DNA of 64,000 nucleotides, taken from the NCBI RefSeq assembly GCF_028993575.1, contig NZ_CP118615.1, forward strand, positions 6,911,001-6,975,000, read 5' to 3'. The translations under genes were made by a program, and so were the position numbers. The DNA comes from Micromonospora cathayae. GTDB taxonomy: Bacteria; Actinomycetota; Actinomycetes; Mycobacteriales; Micromonosporaceae. The notes under the pieces are model-generated. The model did no database searches, had not been told where the DNA came from, and was given only the letters and a program-made list of their open reading frames with translations. Below, piece by piece: positions 1 to 8,493 of the stretch. The stretch's first letter is position 1. Each line of letters starts with the position of its first letter.

Positions 1-1
1 C

Positions 2-184
2 GCCCTCGGTTCCACCGTCGAGGTCGACGTCCGCACCTACTGGCACCGCTTCAAGATGGTCCGACTGATCGACGCCGACACCGACGACCGCGACCCGCGC
101 GTGGTCGCCTTCGACATCAACAAGGGCAACAGGCAGATCGCGCACACCATCGACCTGGTGCTGCGGCCGGTCGACCTCGACTGA
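2..184 (+). CDS. 3' end of an unknown protein (partial)
   Basis: An open frame enters from the left edge and ends at the TGA at 182-184, giving about 60 C-terminal residues that finish in LRPVDLD. The composition (many Asp, third-position G/C) looks coding and a strong hairpin follows directly, so this is probably the end of a real gene. I recognise no domain. The start lies outside the window. Confidence 0.5.
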   Translation, partial: ALGSTVEVDVRTYWHRFKMVRLIDADTDDRDPRVVAFDINKGNRQIAHTIDLVLRPVDLD

Positions 185-195
185 CAACCACCTCC

Positions 196-230
196 GGGTG
201 GCGCCGACGGACCACCGGTCGGCGCCACCC
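196..230. terminator. Intrinsic terminator-like hairpin
   Basis: A perfect 13-bp inverted repeat (GGGTGGCGCCGAC / GTCGGCGCCACCC) with a 9-nt loop begins 11 nt after the stop of the preceding gene. There is no T-tract, which is usual in high-GC actinomycetes. It could serve both the upstream plus-strand gene and the converging gene that ends at 361. Confidence 0.6.
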
Positions 231-360
231 TGTCGTCCGCCGGACATGCCCCCGCACCGCCCGGTGCGGGCAGGGCGGGAACGGGCCGGGGTGGCGGCCA
301 GGTGGGGCGCCACCGGAGCCGTCCAGGCAGCGGAAGGAGCAGGCCACGGCCGTTGGCGGA

Positions 361-1257
361 CTACCCCTCGATGGCGCGCCGGATGCGGGCGAGGGAACCG
401 TTCTCCAGGGCGACCCAGACGGCACCGTCGGGCCCGAGCGTGATGCCGTGCGGCTCGCAGCGCGGCGTCGGAAGGTCGTACGTCTCGACCACCCCGCCCG
501 TGGTGATCGAGCCGACCCGGTTGCCGGCCCACTCGGTGAACCACAGCGTGCCCTGGTCGTCAGCGGTGACGGCGTGTGGTCGACCGGCACGGTCGGGCAG
601 CGGAAACTCCACGATCGCGCCGTCGGGTGCGATCCGCCCGAGCTGACCGGCGGCGATCTCGACGAACCAGAGGGCACCGTCCGGGCCGGCGGCGATACCG
701 ACCGGCGCGGCGGCCGGGGTCGGCAACGGGTGGACGGCGACCGCGCCGTCCATGCCGATCCGCCCGATCGCGTTCGCCTGGTTCAGGGTGAACCACATCC
801 CACCGTCGGGGCCAGGGGTGATCGCGGACGGGAACGCCCCGGCAACCGGGAGCGGAAACTCGGTGACCCGGCCGTCGGTGGTGATCCGGCCGATGCGGTC
901 GGCGGCGGTCTCGGTGAACCAGAGGGCACCGTCCGGGCCGGCGGCGATACCGAACGGCCCGCACTCCGGGGTGGGCAGCCGGAACTCGTCGACACGTCCC
1001 CCGGTCGTGATCCGACCGATCCGGTGCGCCTGGTACTCGGTGAACCAGAGCGCCCGGTCCGGGCCGGCGGTGATGACCGTCGGTCCACACCCCGGATCGA
1101 GTTGCCGGCTGCCGGGCTGCCCGCCGGGGACCAGCCGACCGACACGTCCGCTGTGGACCATGGTGAACCACAGCGCGCCGTCCGGGCCGACGGTGACCGC
1201 GTACGGGCCGTCGGCGGCGTCGGCCACCGCGTACTCCTGAATGGAGACTGCTGTCAC
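361..1257 (-). CDS. Virginiamycin B lyase (Vgb)-like seven-bladed propeller protein
   Basis: This 298-residue protein matches the usual Vgb length (about 300). It is built from repeats of the type GPDGALWFTE...GRI...G, the blades of the streptogramin lyase propeller. Vgb enzymes linearise type B streptogramins by an elimination reaction using two histidines and a glutamate. Candidate equivalents are the His in RPHAVT, the His in EPHGIT and the Glu in WVALE near the C-terminus. The open frame extends upstream, but I chose the GTG at 1257 because GGAGG lies 7 nt before it. There is no signal peptide, so it should be cytoplasmic. It diverges from a TetR gene over a palindrome that probably controls it. 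The family also contains propellers of unknown function, so streptogramin resistance is not proven. Confidence 0.8.
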   Translation of the reverse strand: MTAVSIQEYAVADAADGPYAVTVGPDGALWFTMVHSGRVGRLVPGGQPGSRQLDPGCGPTVITAGPDRALWFTEYQAHRIGRITTGGRVDEFRLPTPECGPFGIAAGPDGALWFTETAADRIGRITTDGRVTEFPLPVAGAFPSAITPGPDGGMWFTLNQANAIGRIGMDGAVAVHPLPTPAAAPVGIAAGPDGALWFVEIAAGQLGRIAPDGAIVEFPLPDRAGRPHAVTADDQGTLWFTEWAGNRVGSITTGGVVETYDLPTPRCEPHGITLGPDGAVWVALENGSLARIRRAIEG

Positions 1258-1322
1258 TGGGGTTCCTCCGGTCCGTTCTCCCGGGCGACGCGCTCGATGC
1301 AGGTCGGGGCGACACCCGCCGC

Positions 1323-1346
1323 TTATCGCTACTGATGTAGCGATAG
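1323..1346. promoter_or_regulatory. Palindromic operator between vgb-like gene and tetR
   Basis: TATCGCTAC (1324-1332) and GTAGCGATA (1337-1345) form a perfect 9-bp inverted repeat around a 4-nt spacer. It lies 11 nt before the tetR start and 66 nt before the divergent lyase-like gene. Spacing and symmetry suit a TetR dimer, so autoregulation and control of the lyase gene are inferred. Confidence 0.7.
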
Positions 1347-1355
1347 CATCATGCC

Positions 1356-2009
1356 ATGGGCCTGCCACGATCGACAGAGGGTTTCCCCGACGGGCCGCTC
1401 CCGTCGCCGGACCGTCGAAGCACCACACCGGCACGCCGACCCGGCGGGCGCAGCGCCCACGTCCGCCGACGGGTGCTCGACGCGGTCCTCGCCCAACTGG
1501 TGGAGTACGGCTACGACGCCCTCAGCGTGGACGCCGTGGCGGACCGGTCCGGCGTGCACCGCACCACCGTGTACCGGCGCTGGCGTGATGTCGGCGGACT
1601 CCTCGCCGACGTGCTCGCCGAGGCGACCGGCGACGGGTGGCACCCGCCCGACACCGGATCCCTGGACGGGGACCTCGTCGCGGTGAACCGTGAGATCCAC
1701 GCGGCGCTGACCGCGGACCCGCCCGTCACCGCCGCGCTGATCGCCGCTTCGTTCCGGTCCGGACCGGCGGCGGACGCCCTCCGGGGCTTCTGGGCGGACC
1801 GGTACGACCGCTGTGCCGTGATCGTGCGGCGGGCCGCCGAACGGGGCGAGACACCCGCACACACCGACCCGCGCCAGCTGCTCGTCGCCGCCACCGCACC
1901 GCTCTACCACGAGATCGTCCTGCTCCGCTCACCTGCCAGCCTCGACCTGGCCGACCAGGCGGCCCGCGCCGCGGCCACCGCGGCGCGGGCGGGCGCCTTC
2001 GTCGACTGA
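1356..2009 (+). CDS. TetR/AcrR family transcriptional regulator
   Basis: A 217-residue protein. The N-terminal helix-turn-helix (about residues 30-80) contains VRRRVLDAVLAQLVEYGYDALSVDAVA followed by SGVHRTTVYRRW, the typical TetR recognition helix, and then a variable ligand-binding half. A roughly 25-residue Pro/Arg-rich extension precedes the HTH, so a later start is possible. The gene is divergent from the Vgb-like lyase gene and begins just after a perfect palindrome, which it probably binds. The ligand is unknown; an antibiotic or related small molecule is a guess from the neighbour. Confidence 0.88.
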   Translation: MGLPRSTEGFPDGPLPSPDRRSTTPARRPGGRSAHVRRRVLDAVLAQLVEYGYDALSVDAVADRSGVHRTTVYRRWRDVGGLLADVLAEATGDGWHPPDTGSLDGDLVAVNREIHAALTADPPVTAALIAASFRSGPAADALRGFWADRYDRCAVIVRRAAERGETPAHTDPRQLLVAATAPLYHEIVLLRSPASLDLADQAARAAATAARAGAFVD

Positions 2010-2028
2010 CGCGGTCGGCGGCTCCGGG

Positions 2029-2619
2029 CTACTCCGCCGGATCCCGACGGGCCGGGCCGGCGATCGAGTACGCGACCAGGCCGCCGACGGCGAGCACCGC
2101 CGCCGTCAGCGCGGCGGCCCGGCTGTCGGTCGGCTGGCCCTGCCACGTCGCGGCCGCTCCCCAGGTGCCCGGCTGCGGGTACAGGGCCGCGACGGCGGTC
2201 CAGCCCAGCGGCAGGAACCACGACCGGGCGGCACCGAGCAGCGTCGCGCACAACGCCGTCAGGCCGAGCAGGCCGGCGGCGTCGCGGGCCACCAGCGCGG
2301 CCGGTCCGAACCGGGCGCCGGTGTGCCGTGTGGCGAACAGGACCACGAGGACCACCAGCAGGCCGCCGAGCAGGTGCGCGGCCCGCCGCCAGGGCCAGCG
2401 CACCGCAGCGGTCCGGTCCAGGTTCTCGTCCGGGCCGGCGAGGGTGGGCGCGAGCGCCGCGACCATCAACAGCACGGTCAGCACGACCACCATCGGGGTG
2501 GCGTCCCGCTCCTCGGCGAAGGCCAGGCACAGCGCCCAGACCACGGCCGCGCCGCCGACGGCCGCGGCCAGGGCCAGTGGTACGCGTCGCGAGCGCAGGT
2601 ACAGCAGCGTCCAGGTCAC
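2029..2619 (-). CDS. Integral membrane protein of an ABC transporter operon
   Basis: A 196-residue hydrophobic protein with about five or six predicted membrane segments (for example around residues 15-35, 42-62, 82-100, 112-130 and 168-186). It has no recognisable catalytic motif. Its start overlaps the end of the upstream permease gene by 4 nt, so the two are probably translated together. It is the last gene of an operon that begins with an ECF sigma factor. It may be a small permease subunit of the exporter powered by the ATPase encoded at 4037-4846. Substrate unknown. Confidence 0.7.
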   Translation of the reverse strand: MTWTLLYLRSRRVPLALAAAVGGAAVVWALCLAFAEERDATPMVVVLTVLLMVAALAPTLAGPDENLDRTAAVRWPWRRAAHLLGGLLVVLVVLFATRHTGARFGPAALVARDAAGLLGLTALCATLLGAARSWFLPLGWTAVAALYPQPGTWGAAATWQGQPTDSRAAALTAAVLAVGGLVAYSIAGPARRDPAE

Positions 2620-4040
2620 CTGGTGCTCCCGGACAGGATGCCCGCCGGGTCCGCGCAGGCCAGGGCGGCGTCGCGGACCGCCGCGACCCGGGCCAGCGCC
2701 TCGTCGCCGGGCAGGTCACGCAGCCCCTGCCACAGGGCGACCGCCTCGGCGTTGATCTCGGGGTCCTCCTCGATCATCCCGGGCACCACTCCGACGTCGG
2801 ACCGCGGCTCGCGGCCCAGCAGCCAGTAGCCCGCCGCGCGTTCGACCACCCCGTCGCGGTTCCGGCACTCCCCGTCGTACGGGACGCCCAGGCTGGTGAC
2901 GATGTCGCGGACCACGGCGGCGGGATGGGCCAGCCGGCCACGTCCGCCGATCCGGATCTCGATCGTGACGACACCGTCCCCGGGTGCCGGCCGGACCTCG
3001 TCGAACCCCGTCGTGCGGGTGTCCTCGTACACGGCGGTCGGCGCGTCCGGCAGTTTCGCCAGCGCCGCCAGCCCTTCCCGGGCCAGCGGGGTGACCGTGT
3101 CGAGCACGCCGGCGTGCACCCGGCTGACGCACACCTTCGGGGTGTCGTCGGTGCACACCAGTTCCCGCGCGAGCGGGTCGACCGGCCAGTTCAGCACGTC
3201 CCGGTCGCGGGGGACGACCGCCAGTGCCGCCGTCAGCCCGAGCAGCACCGGCACCACCGCGACCACCCGGGCCCGCCAGCCACCGGCGACGAACAGCAGC
3301 AGACCGGTGACGGCGAGCGCGGTCGTCGACAGCGCGAGCGCCCCGCTGACCCGGTTGTCGATCGTCTGGTAGTCGTGCAGCGGAGTCGTGCCGTGCACCG
3401 GAGAGATGGCCGCGGCCACCCAGTCCGGGGGCCCGATGGTGCCGAAGAAGACCAGCAGCACGCCGCCCACCCCGAGTGCCGGTGCGGTCACCAGGGCGGG
3501 AAGCAGCCGCCCGAGCCCCAGTCCGAGCCAGGCCGCGGCGACCAGGGACAGCGCACCGACCCCGGTGACGACGACGAAGTTCAGCAGCGGCAGGTGCCGG
3601 GCGGTGGTGATGATCCAGGCGACGCCCGCCGCGGTCACCAGCAGGTAGGCGACCGCGAGGGTGACGGCCATCGTGCCGAGCACCGGCAGCATCCGCTGGA
3701 CGCGTGGCCGGGCGGTGGTGGCGAACAGTTCGCCGACCTTCGCCCGGTGTTCCCGGCGGCCCTGCCAGGCCCCGGCGGCAAGGGCCAGCGGCCACATCAG
3801 GAGCAGGTACTCCCGGGTGGTCAGGGCCAGGTCCATCCAGCTCTTCGACCACCGGCCGGTCGCCAGGTAGAGCGTGCCGACCCCGATCACCACCGTGATC
3901 AGCGCGGCACCGAGCGCGGCGGAGCGGCGCAGTTCGATCCCCACGATGCTCATGCCGGCACTCCGTTCCGCTTCCCGCTTCGGGCCGTCGTGCGGCACCG
4001 TTCCGTCGAGTTCGATGCTCCGCCCGCCACGCCCGCTCAT
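2616..4040 (-). CDS. ABC-2-type permease-like membrane protein with large extracytoplasmic domain
   Basis: A 474-residue protein with roughly six membrane segments in the first 280 residues, then about 190 soluble residues carrying two conserved-looking cysteines (CTDDTPKVC). This layout resembles ABC exporter permeases. The ATG at 4040 overlaps the TGA of the ATPase gene (ATGA) and has GGAG 8 nt upstream. A second candidate start at 3953 (MSIVGIEL) also has GGAG 7 nt upstream and would remove a polar 29-residue N-terminus. The soluble tail may be extracytoplasmic; its role is unknown. Confidence 0.72.
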   Translation of the reverse strand: MSGRGGRSIELDGTVPHDGPKREAERSAGMSIVGIELRRSAALGAALITVVIGVGTLYLATGRWSKSWMDLALTTREYLLLMWPLALAAGAWQGRREHRAKVGELFATTARPRVQRMLPVLGTMAVTLAVAYLLVTAAGVAWIITTARHLPLLNFVVVTGVGALSLVAAAWLGLGLGRLLPALVTAPALGVGGVLLVFFGTIGPPDWVAAAISPVHGTTPLHDYQTIDNRVSGALALSTTALAVTGLLLFVAGGWRARVVAVVPVLLGLTAALAVVPRDRDVLNWPVDPLARELVCTDDTPKVCVSRVHAGVLDTVTPLAREGLAALAKLPDAPTAVYEDTRTTGFDEVRPAPGDGVVTIEIRIGGRGRLAHPAAVVRDIVTSLGVPYDGECRNRDGVVERAAGYWLLGREPRSDVGVVPGMIEEDPEINAEAVALWQGLRDLPGDEALARVAAVRDAALACADPAGILSGSTR

Positions 4041-4846
4041 CGGGTGGTCTCCGACCGGTGCTGACGCAGGAGCGCGGAGTAGCCCCGCTCGGCCGGGCTG
4101 TCACCGGCGTGGCCCTGGCCGCCCCGCGCGGAGAGTTCCTCGGGCGTGCCCTGCCACACCAGGCGACCCTCGTTCACCAGGACGACGTCGGTGCAGGCCG
4201 CCGCCACGTCCTCGACCAGGTGGGTGGAGACCAGTACGCAGCTGTCGGTGCCGAGGTCACGCAGCAGCTCGCGGAAGTCGAGTCGCTGCTCCGGGTCGAG
4301 GCCGACGGTGGGCTCGTCGAGCAGCAGGAGCTGCGGGTCGTTGACGATGGCCTGCGCGATGCCGGCCCGGCGCAGCATGCCACCGGAGAGCGTCTTCAAC
4401 CGGGCGTCGGCCCTGGCGGTGAGCCCGACCCGGTCGACGGCCCGCTGTACCGCCGCCGCGAGGCCGGGCCGGGGCACCTCCTTGAGCCAGGCCATGTACC
4501 CGACGAACTCGCGGACCGTGAACCGTGGGTAGTAGCCGAAGTGCTGCGGCAGGTAGCCCAGGGCGCGGCGCACCGGTCGCAGCTCGGAGCGGCCGTCGAC
4601 CGGGCGACCGAGCAGCGTCAGCCGGCCGCCGGCCGGGGCCAGGACGGTCGCCAGGGCGCGCATCAAGGTGGTCTTTCCCGCGCCGTTCGGGCCGAGCAGC
4701 CCGTGCACGCCGGTGGCCAGGGCCAGGTCGAGGCCGTCGACGGCCAGGTGCCGTCCGGCCCGGACCCGTAGGCCCTCCGCGTGGATGGCCCAGGGATGGG
4801 TGGTGGCGGCCGTCTCGACCGCACGCACGGAACGCGTCATCGTCAT
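4037..4846 (-). CDS. ABC transporter ATP-binding protein
   Basis: A 269-residue ATPase with every canonical motif in order: Walker A GPNGAGKTT (about 53-61), Q-loop region LPQHFGYYP, signature LSGGM (about 153-157), Walker B LLLLDEP and H-loop STH. It resembles drug/lipid exporter ATPases that pair with ABC-2 permeases. It lies 57 nt after the anti-sigma gene and overlaps the permease gene by 4 nt, so it belongs to the sigma/anti-sigma/transporter operon and would energise the two membrane proteins that follow. Substrate unknown. Confidence 0.92.
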   Translation of the reverse strand: MTMTRSVRAVETAATTHPWAIHAEGLRVRAGRHLAVDGLDLALATGVHGLLGPNGAGKTTLMRALATVLAPAGGRLTLLGRPVDGRSELRPVRRALGYLPQHFGYYPRFTVREFVGYMAWLKEVPRPGLAAAVQRAVDRVGLTARADARLKTLSGGMLRRAGIAQAIVNDPQLLLLDEPTVGLDPEQRLDFRELLRDLGTDSCVLVSTHLVEDVAAACTDVVLVNEGRLVWQGTPEELSARGGQGHAGDSPAERGYSALLRQHRSETTR

Positions 4847-4903
4847 CTCTTTCGGTGATCGTCGATGGGCAGGATGGTGGTACGGCGCGGGACGGCCGTA
4901 CCG

Positions 4904-5707
4904 TCAGTCCTGGTGGGAGAGCCGCCGGGAGCCGTCGATCCGCAGCAGGGCCACCACGGTGAGGAGCACCGTGGCCAGCGCCCAACTGCGGACGCTCCCG
5001 GCCGACAGCACCACCGGCATCCGGGCGGCGATGACGCTGGGGGCGATCACCACCAGCGTCCAGACCGCGATCAGTCCGATCGCGGCCCGACGCACCCCGA
5101 CGAGGGAGCCCAGCAGGAGCGTGGCGGCGGTGAACGCCAGGCAGGGCAGCAGCATCAGGGCCAGCGACACCCCGGTGCCGGCACCGAGCAGCGCGAGCGC
5201 CGGAACGACGAACGCCAACACCGCGGCCGTACGCCGCAGCAGCATCGTCAGACCGGCGGCCGGGGTGGCGGCGATCAGTTCCCAGGCCGGGTCGGCCCGA
5301 CGGTGCCAGGCGACCGCCACGCCCGGCAGCGGAGCCAGTGGCGCGATCAGCAGCACCAGCGAGGGCAGCCCGCTCCACAGCGCGCCGAGCAGCGCGGCAC
5401 ACGCGAGCACCGTGACCGTCATCGCCAGCCACGGCAGCAGCGTGCCGACGAACCAGCGGTACCGCAGCACCGACCAGGACCGGCTCCGGCCGGCGGGGGC
5501 CGGGCCCGCCGCGATCTCGCGGTCCAGGGCCGTCGCGACCCGATCGATCACGGCACGGCTGGCCACGGTGGTGCTGCCGGCCAGGCGGGCGCGACAGTCG
5601 GCGCAGTCCTCGAGGTGTACCTCGATCGCCCAGACACCGGGTTCGTCGAGGCCCGGATCCCCGACGGCGTAGCGGTCGATCTGGGTCAGGCTGGGGTGGG
5701 TGGTCAT
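4904..5707 (-). CDS. Zinc-binding anti-sigma factor with multi-pass membrane domain
   Basis: A 267-residue protein. The N-terminal cytoplasmic part contains His31-x3-Cys35-x2-Cys38 (HLEDCADC), the zinc anti-sigma (ZAS) signature that binds ECF sigma factors. About six membrane helices follow (residues 88 onward), more than the single helix of simple anti-sigmas. The ATG at 5707 overlaps the TGA of the sigma gene (ATGA), the usual coupling that keeps sigma and anti-sigma in balance. It probably holds the sigma factor at the membrane until a signal releases it. The signal is unknown. Confidence 0.87.
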   Translation of the reverse strand: MTTHPSLTQIDRYAVGDPGLDEPGVWAIEVHLEDCADCRARLAGSTTVASRAVIDRVATALDREIAAGPAPAGRSRSWSVLRYRWFVGTLLPWLAMTVTVLACAALLGALWSGLPSLVLLIAPLAPLPGVAVAWHRRADPAWELIAATPAAGLTMLLRRTAAVLAFVVPALALLGAGTGVSLALMLLPCLAFTAATLLLGSLVGVRRAAIGLIAVWTLVVIAPSVIAARMPVVLSAGSVRSWALATVLLTVVALLRIDGSRRLSHQD

Positions 5708-6273
5708 GACAGCGCCTCCCGCAGGGCGACCCGGGCCCGGCGGACCCGGGACTTCACGGTGTTCTCCGGTACGCCGAGCAGCACCGACGCTTCGCGCGGC
5801 GAGAGCCCGTCGAGGACGGTGGCCCGCAGGGCGGCCCGGACCTCGGGCGGCAGGACGAGCAGGGCCTGCTCCAGTTCCTGGCCGATCCGGGCGGCCATCA
5901 CCTCGTCCTCGGCGGCGGGGGCGGTGGTCGGCATCAGCTGCACCTGCGGCACCTGTCCCTTGCGCGCCCGGCGACGAAACGCATCGACCAGGCGGTGGGC
6001 TGCGATGGTCCACAGCCAGCCGACGGCACTGCCGGGTGACCCGCCGCCGGCCCGGTCCCGGGCGCCGGCGAAGCTGCCCGCCGCCCGCCAGACCGCCAGG
6101 TAGGTGTCCTGGAGCACCTCGGCGACCACGTCGGGGTCGGCGCAGCGGCGCCGCAGCCGTACCTCCAGCCACGGCGCGGTACGCCGGTAGAGCTCGTCGA
6201 ACGCCCGCCGGTCACCACGGGCGACGCGGCGCACGAGTTCGCCCTCGTCAGCCGCGTCCAGGCCTCTTCTCAC
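5704..6273 (-). CDS. ECF-type RNA polymerase sigma factor
   Basis: A 189-residue protein. Region 2 includes AFDELYRRTAPWL and the DTYLAVWRAAGSF segment. Region 4 near the C-terminus reads LSPREASVLLGVPENTVKSRVRRAR, the helix-turn-helix that contacts the -35 box. No regions 1 or 3 are present, as expected for an ECF sigma. It is first in an operon with its anti-sigma, an ABC ATPase and two membrane proteins. It likely drives its own operon, perhaps in response to cell-envelope stress, which is inferred from the transporter. About 140 bp separate it from the secreted-protein gene that ends at 6415. Confidence 0.9.
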   Translation of the reverse strand: MRRGLDAADEGELVRRVARGDRRAFDELYRRTAPWLEVRLRRRCADPDVVAEVLQDTYLAVWRAAGSFAGARDRAGGGSPGSAVGWLWTIAAHRLVDAFRRRARKGQVPQVQLMPTTAPAAEDEVMAARIGQELEQALLVLPPEVRAALRATVLDGLSPREASVLLGVPENTVKSRVRRARVALREALS

Positions 6274-6414
6274 ACCCGGTAAGACGACGGGCCCACCCGG
6301 ATCGGGTCCCGATCACGTGTGACCGTCGTCACTCCCGACCCGGCGGATCACCTCAGGTGGGCGGACCCGCTGCGGCCCGGCCGCCGGCCAGCAGCGGGTC
6401 CACCGTTGCGTGCG

Positions 6415-7356
6415 TCAGGGCGCGACGTAACCGTCGAACACGTGGACCCCGTCGGAGCTCTCGGTCGAGCTCTGCCGGTTCGTGTTGAAGTACAGCTTGC
6501 CGTCGCTGAGCCCCACGCCTTCGATCTCGAACTTGACCGGATAGGCCGAGGAGGTGATGCGGAAGGAGAGGTCGGGCGCGGCGGGCGCGGTCCCCGTCGT
6601 CGCCGGCGACACGTTCCGGTAGACGAGCACGATGCTGCGGTTGTCCTTGGTCAGCGGGTAGTAGAGGACCCGCCTGTTCTCGTCGTAGAAGAACCCCTGG
6701 TTGGTGAAGGTGTCCAGGTCCGGCACCACAGCACCGTTGACCAGGGCACCCTCGACCTGCAGGTCGAACGCCTTCGTCACGTCGATGGTCCCCGAGTTGG
6801 CGCGCAGCGGGATGCTGCCGTTGTAGATCGTCCTGCCCTTCTTGAACATGAACGTGATCGTGCTGCTGGTGACCGAGACCCGGTTGATGCCGGACACCGT
6901 CAACGGGGTCCCGTTGACATGCACCTGGTATGACCCGACGTAGTAGTACGTGGTGCCCTCGTAGCGGAGTTTGACGAGCTGCGCGCCGGTCTCATTCATC
7001 GTGACGATGAACATGTGATGCTGTTCGTCGATGTCGACGATCGTGATGTCGTTCCCGTGCCCGAGCCAGGTGTTGGTCGACGTGTTGTTGGTACCGTTCG
7101 TCATCTGCACCCGCGCACCGGTGCTCTTGTGTACTCGGTAGATGGCGGAGAGGTCGTTGGCCGTGCGGGCCTTGACCGAGTAGAGGTAGGTTGCTCCGGC
7201 GGCGAAGCCCTGCACCCCGGTGGCACCGCTCGTGTCCGGCAGGGTGGCCAGGGTGGTGTAGGTGTTGTAATAGGCCGCCAGGGCCGGCTGCCCGGACAGC
7301 ACCAGGACGCCGATGATGGCCGCACTCACAACGGATAGACGCCTACCAGATCGCAT
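6415..7356 (-). CDS. Secreted protein of unknown function
   Basis: A 313-residue protein beginning with a clear signal peptide (MRSGRRLSVVSAAIIGVLVL, cleavage probably after ALA near residue 27). The remainder is rich in beta-strand-like segments with repeated aromatic pairs (YYNTY, YYYVG, LYYPL) and ends in VHVFDGYVAP. The tail (FEIEGVGLSDGKLYFNTN) faintly resembles propeller-like proteins of the helveticin J / teichoic-acid-protein-C group, which I cannot confirm. The ATG at 7356 has a GGGGGA Shine-Dalgarno. It is probably a single-gene unit, exported by Sec. Confidence 0.7.
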   Translation of the reverse strand: MRSGRRLSVVSAAIIGVLVLSGQPALAAYYNTYTTLATLPDTSGATGVQGFAAGATYLYSVKARTANDLSAIYRVHKSTGARVQMTNGTNNTSTNTWLGHGNDITIVDIDEQHHMFIVTMNETGAQLVKLRYEGTTYYYVGSYQVHVNGTPLTVSGINRVSVTSSTITFMFKKGRTIYNGSIPLRANSGTIDVTKAFDLQVEGALVNGAVVPDLDTFTNQGFFYDENRRVLYYPLTKDNRSIVLVYRNVSPATTGTAPAAPDLSFRITSSAYPVKFEIEGVGLSDGKLYFNTNRQSSTESSDGVHVFDGYVAP

Positions 7357-7455
7357 GCTTTCCCCCGAAGTTTGATGCCCAGCGGCCGAATGCCTCATAG
7401 GCCATCGAGGGCAGGCTATTGCTGGATTAGCAGGACGGTCAAGGCGTGACGACGC

Positions 7456-8295
7456 TCACGGATACGCCCGCCCGCCGATGACGGAGAGCATCTGGAGTTT
7501 CTCGTGGCTCTCACTGCCCGGAACGGCGGTGTAGACCATCAGCACGTGGGCTTCACCCGGGTCGACCAGCCGTTGACAGTTCAACTCGAGCGGGCCGATT
7601 TCGGGGTGGACGAACTGCTTGACGTCACGGGGGCGTACCCCGATCTCGTGGTCGTCCCACACCCGCCGGAACTCCTCGCTGCGGGCCAGCAGCAGCCCGG
7701 TCAGGTGGGCCGCCCGGGACCCCGGGCCCCGGACGGTGACCAGTTCGCGCAGCCCGGAGGCGAACATCCGGGTCAGGAAGGGGTGCTCCGCCGGTGCGTA
7801 GAGCTGCCGGGCGGCGGGATCGGTGAACCACCGGTAGCCCGCACTGCGGGCCGGGCCGGTGTACCGGGTGGTGTCCCCGGTGAGCGCGACACCCATCGGG
7901 GACTGTCGCAGGGTCTCGCCCAGTTCGGTGACGATCTCGGCGGGGGTGTCGTCCAGCCGGTCGAGCACCCGCAGCAGGCCCGGACTGACGTGGTCGTTGG
8001 AGGTCCCCCTGGGTGGCGGGTGCTGGCCGGCCAGGCGGAACAGGTGGTCACGTTCGTCGATCGACAGGTGCAGGCCCTGGGCGATCGAGGCGAGCATCCG
8101 GTGAGACGGCTGCGGGCCACGTTCCCGCTCCAGACGGGAGTAGTAGTCGACCGACATGTGACACAGCGCGGCGACCTCCTCACGGCGTAGCCCGTTCGTC
8201 CTGCGCCGCTGCCCGCGCGGCAGACCGACGTCTTCCGGTTGCAGTGCCTCCCGCCGCCTGCGGAGGAACTCCGCCAGCCCGGTGCGATCGAGCAC
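7456..8295 (-). CDS. XRE-type HTH regulator with MmyB-like ligand-binding domain
   Basis: A 279-residue protein. An N-terminal HTH ([12 protein letters not shown]...[25 protein letters not shown]) is followed by a roughly 170-residue PAS-like MmyB domain with the typical [20 protein letters not shown] stretch. I chose GTG at 8295 because GGGGGAG precedes it by 4 nt; longer frames lack a ribosome site. Proteins of this class usually repress a divergent short-chain dehydrogenase. Here the neighbour at 8494 is an SDR gene transcribed away from it, so control of that gene is likely. The ligand is unknown. Confidence 0.85.
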   Translation of the reverse strand: MLDRTGLAEFLRRRREALQPEDVGLPRGQRRRTNGLRREEVAALCHMSVDYYSRLERERGPQPSHRMLASIAQGLHLSIDERDHLFRLAGQHPPPRGTSNDHVSPGLLRVLDRLDDTPAEIVTELGETLRQSPMGVALTGDTTRYTGPARSAGYRWFTDPAARQLYAPAEHPFLTRMFASGLRELVTVRGPGSRAAHLTGLLLARSEEFRRVWDDHEIGVRPRDVKQFVHPEIGPLELNCQRLVDPGEAHVLMVYTAVPGSESHEKLQMLSVIGGRAYP

Positions 8296-8493
8296 GACGC
8301 TCCCCCTGTCGAGTGCTGCCTCGTTTCTACCGCCCACCGGAGGAGGTATCCACGGCCTGCCGATCCCCCCGTCCGGTCCCGGGGGGTGACTGGCGATCCT
8401 GGGATCGGGAGGTCGTGGTTACCGCAGCGCTTTCGGCGAACGATCGACGGTGTGACCCGAAGATCCGGACAACCAGCAACGGGAGCACACTCC

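Noticed and set aside
2328..4064. 578-codon plus-strand frame opposite the permease genes
   Set aside because: Antisense of clear membrane proteins; composition is Arg/Gly/Pro-rich without motifs.
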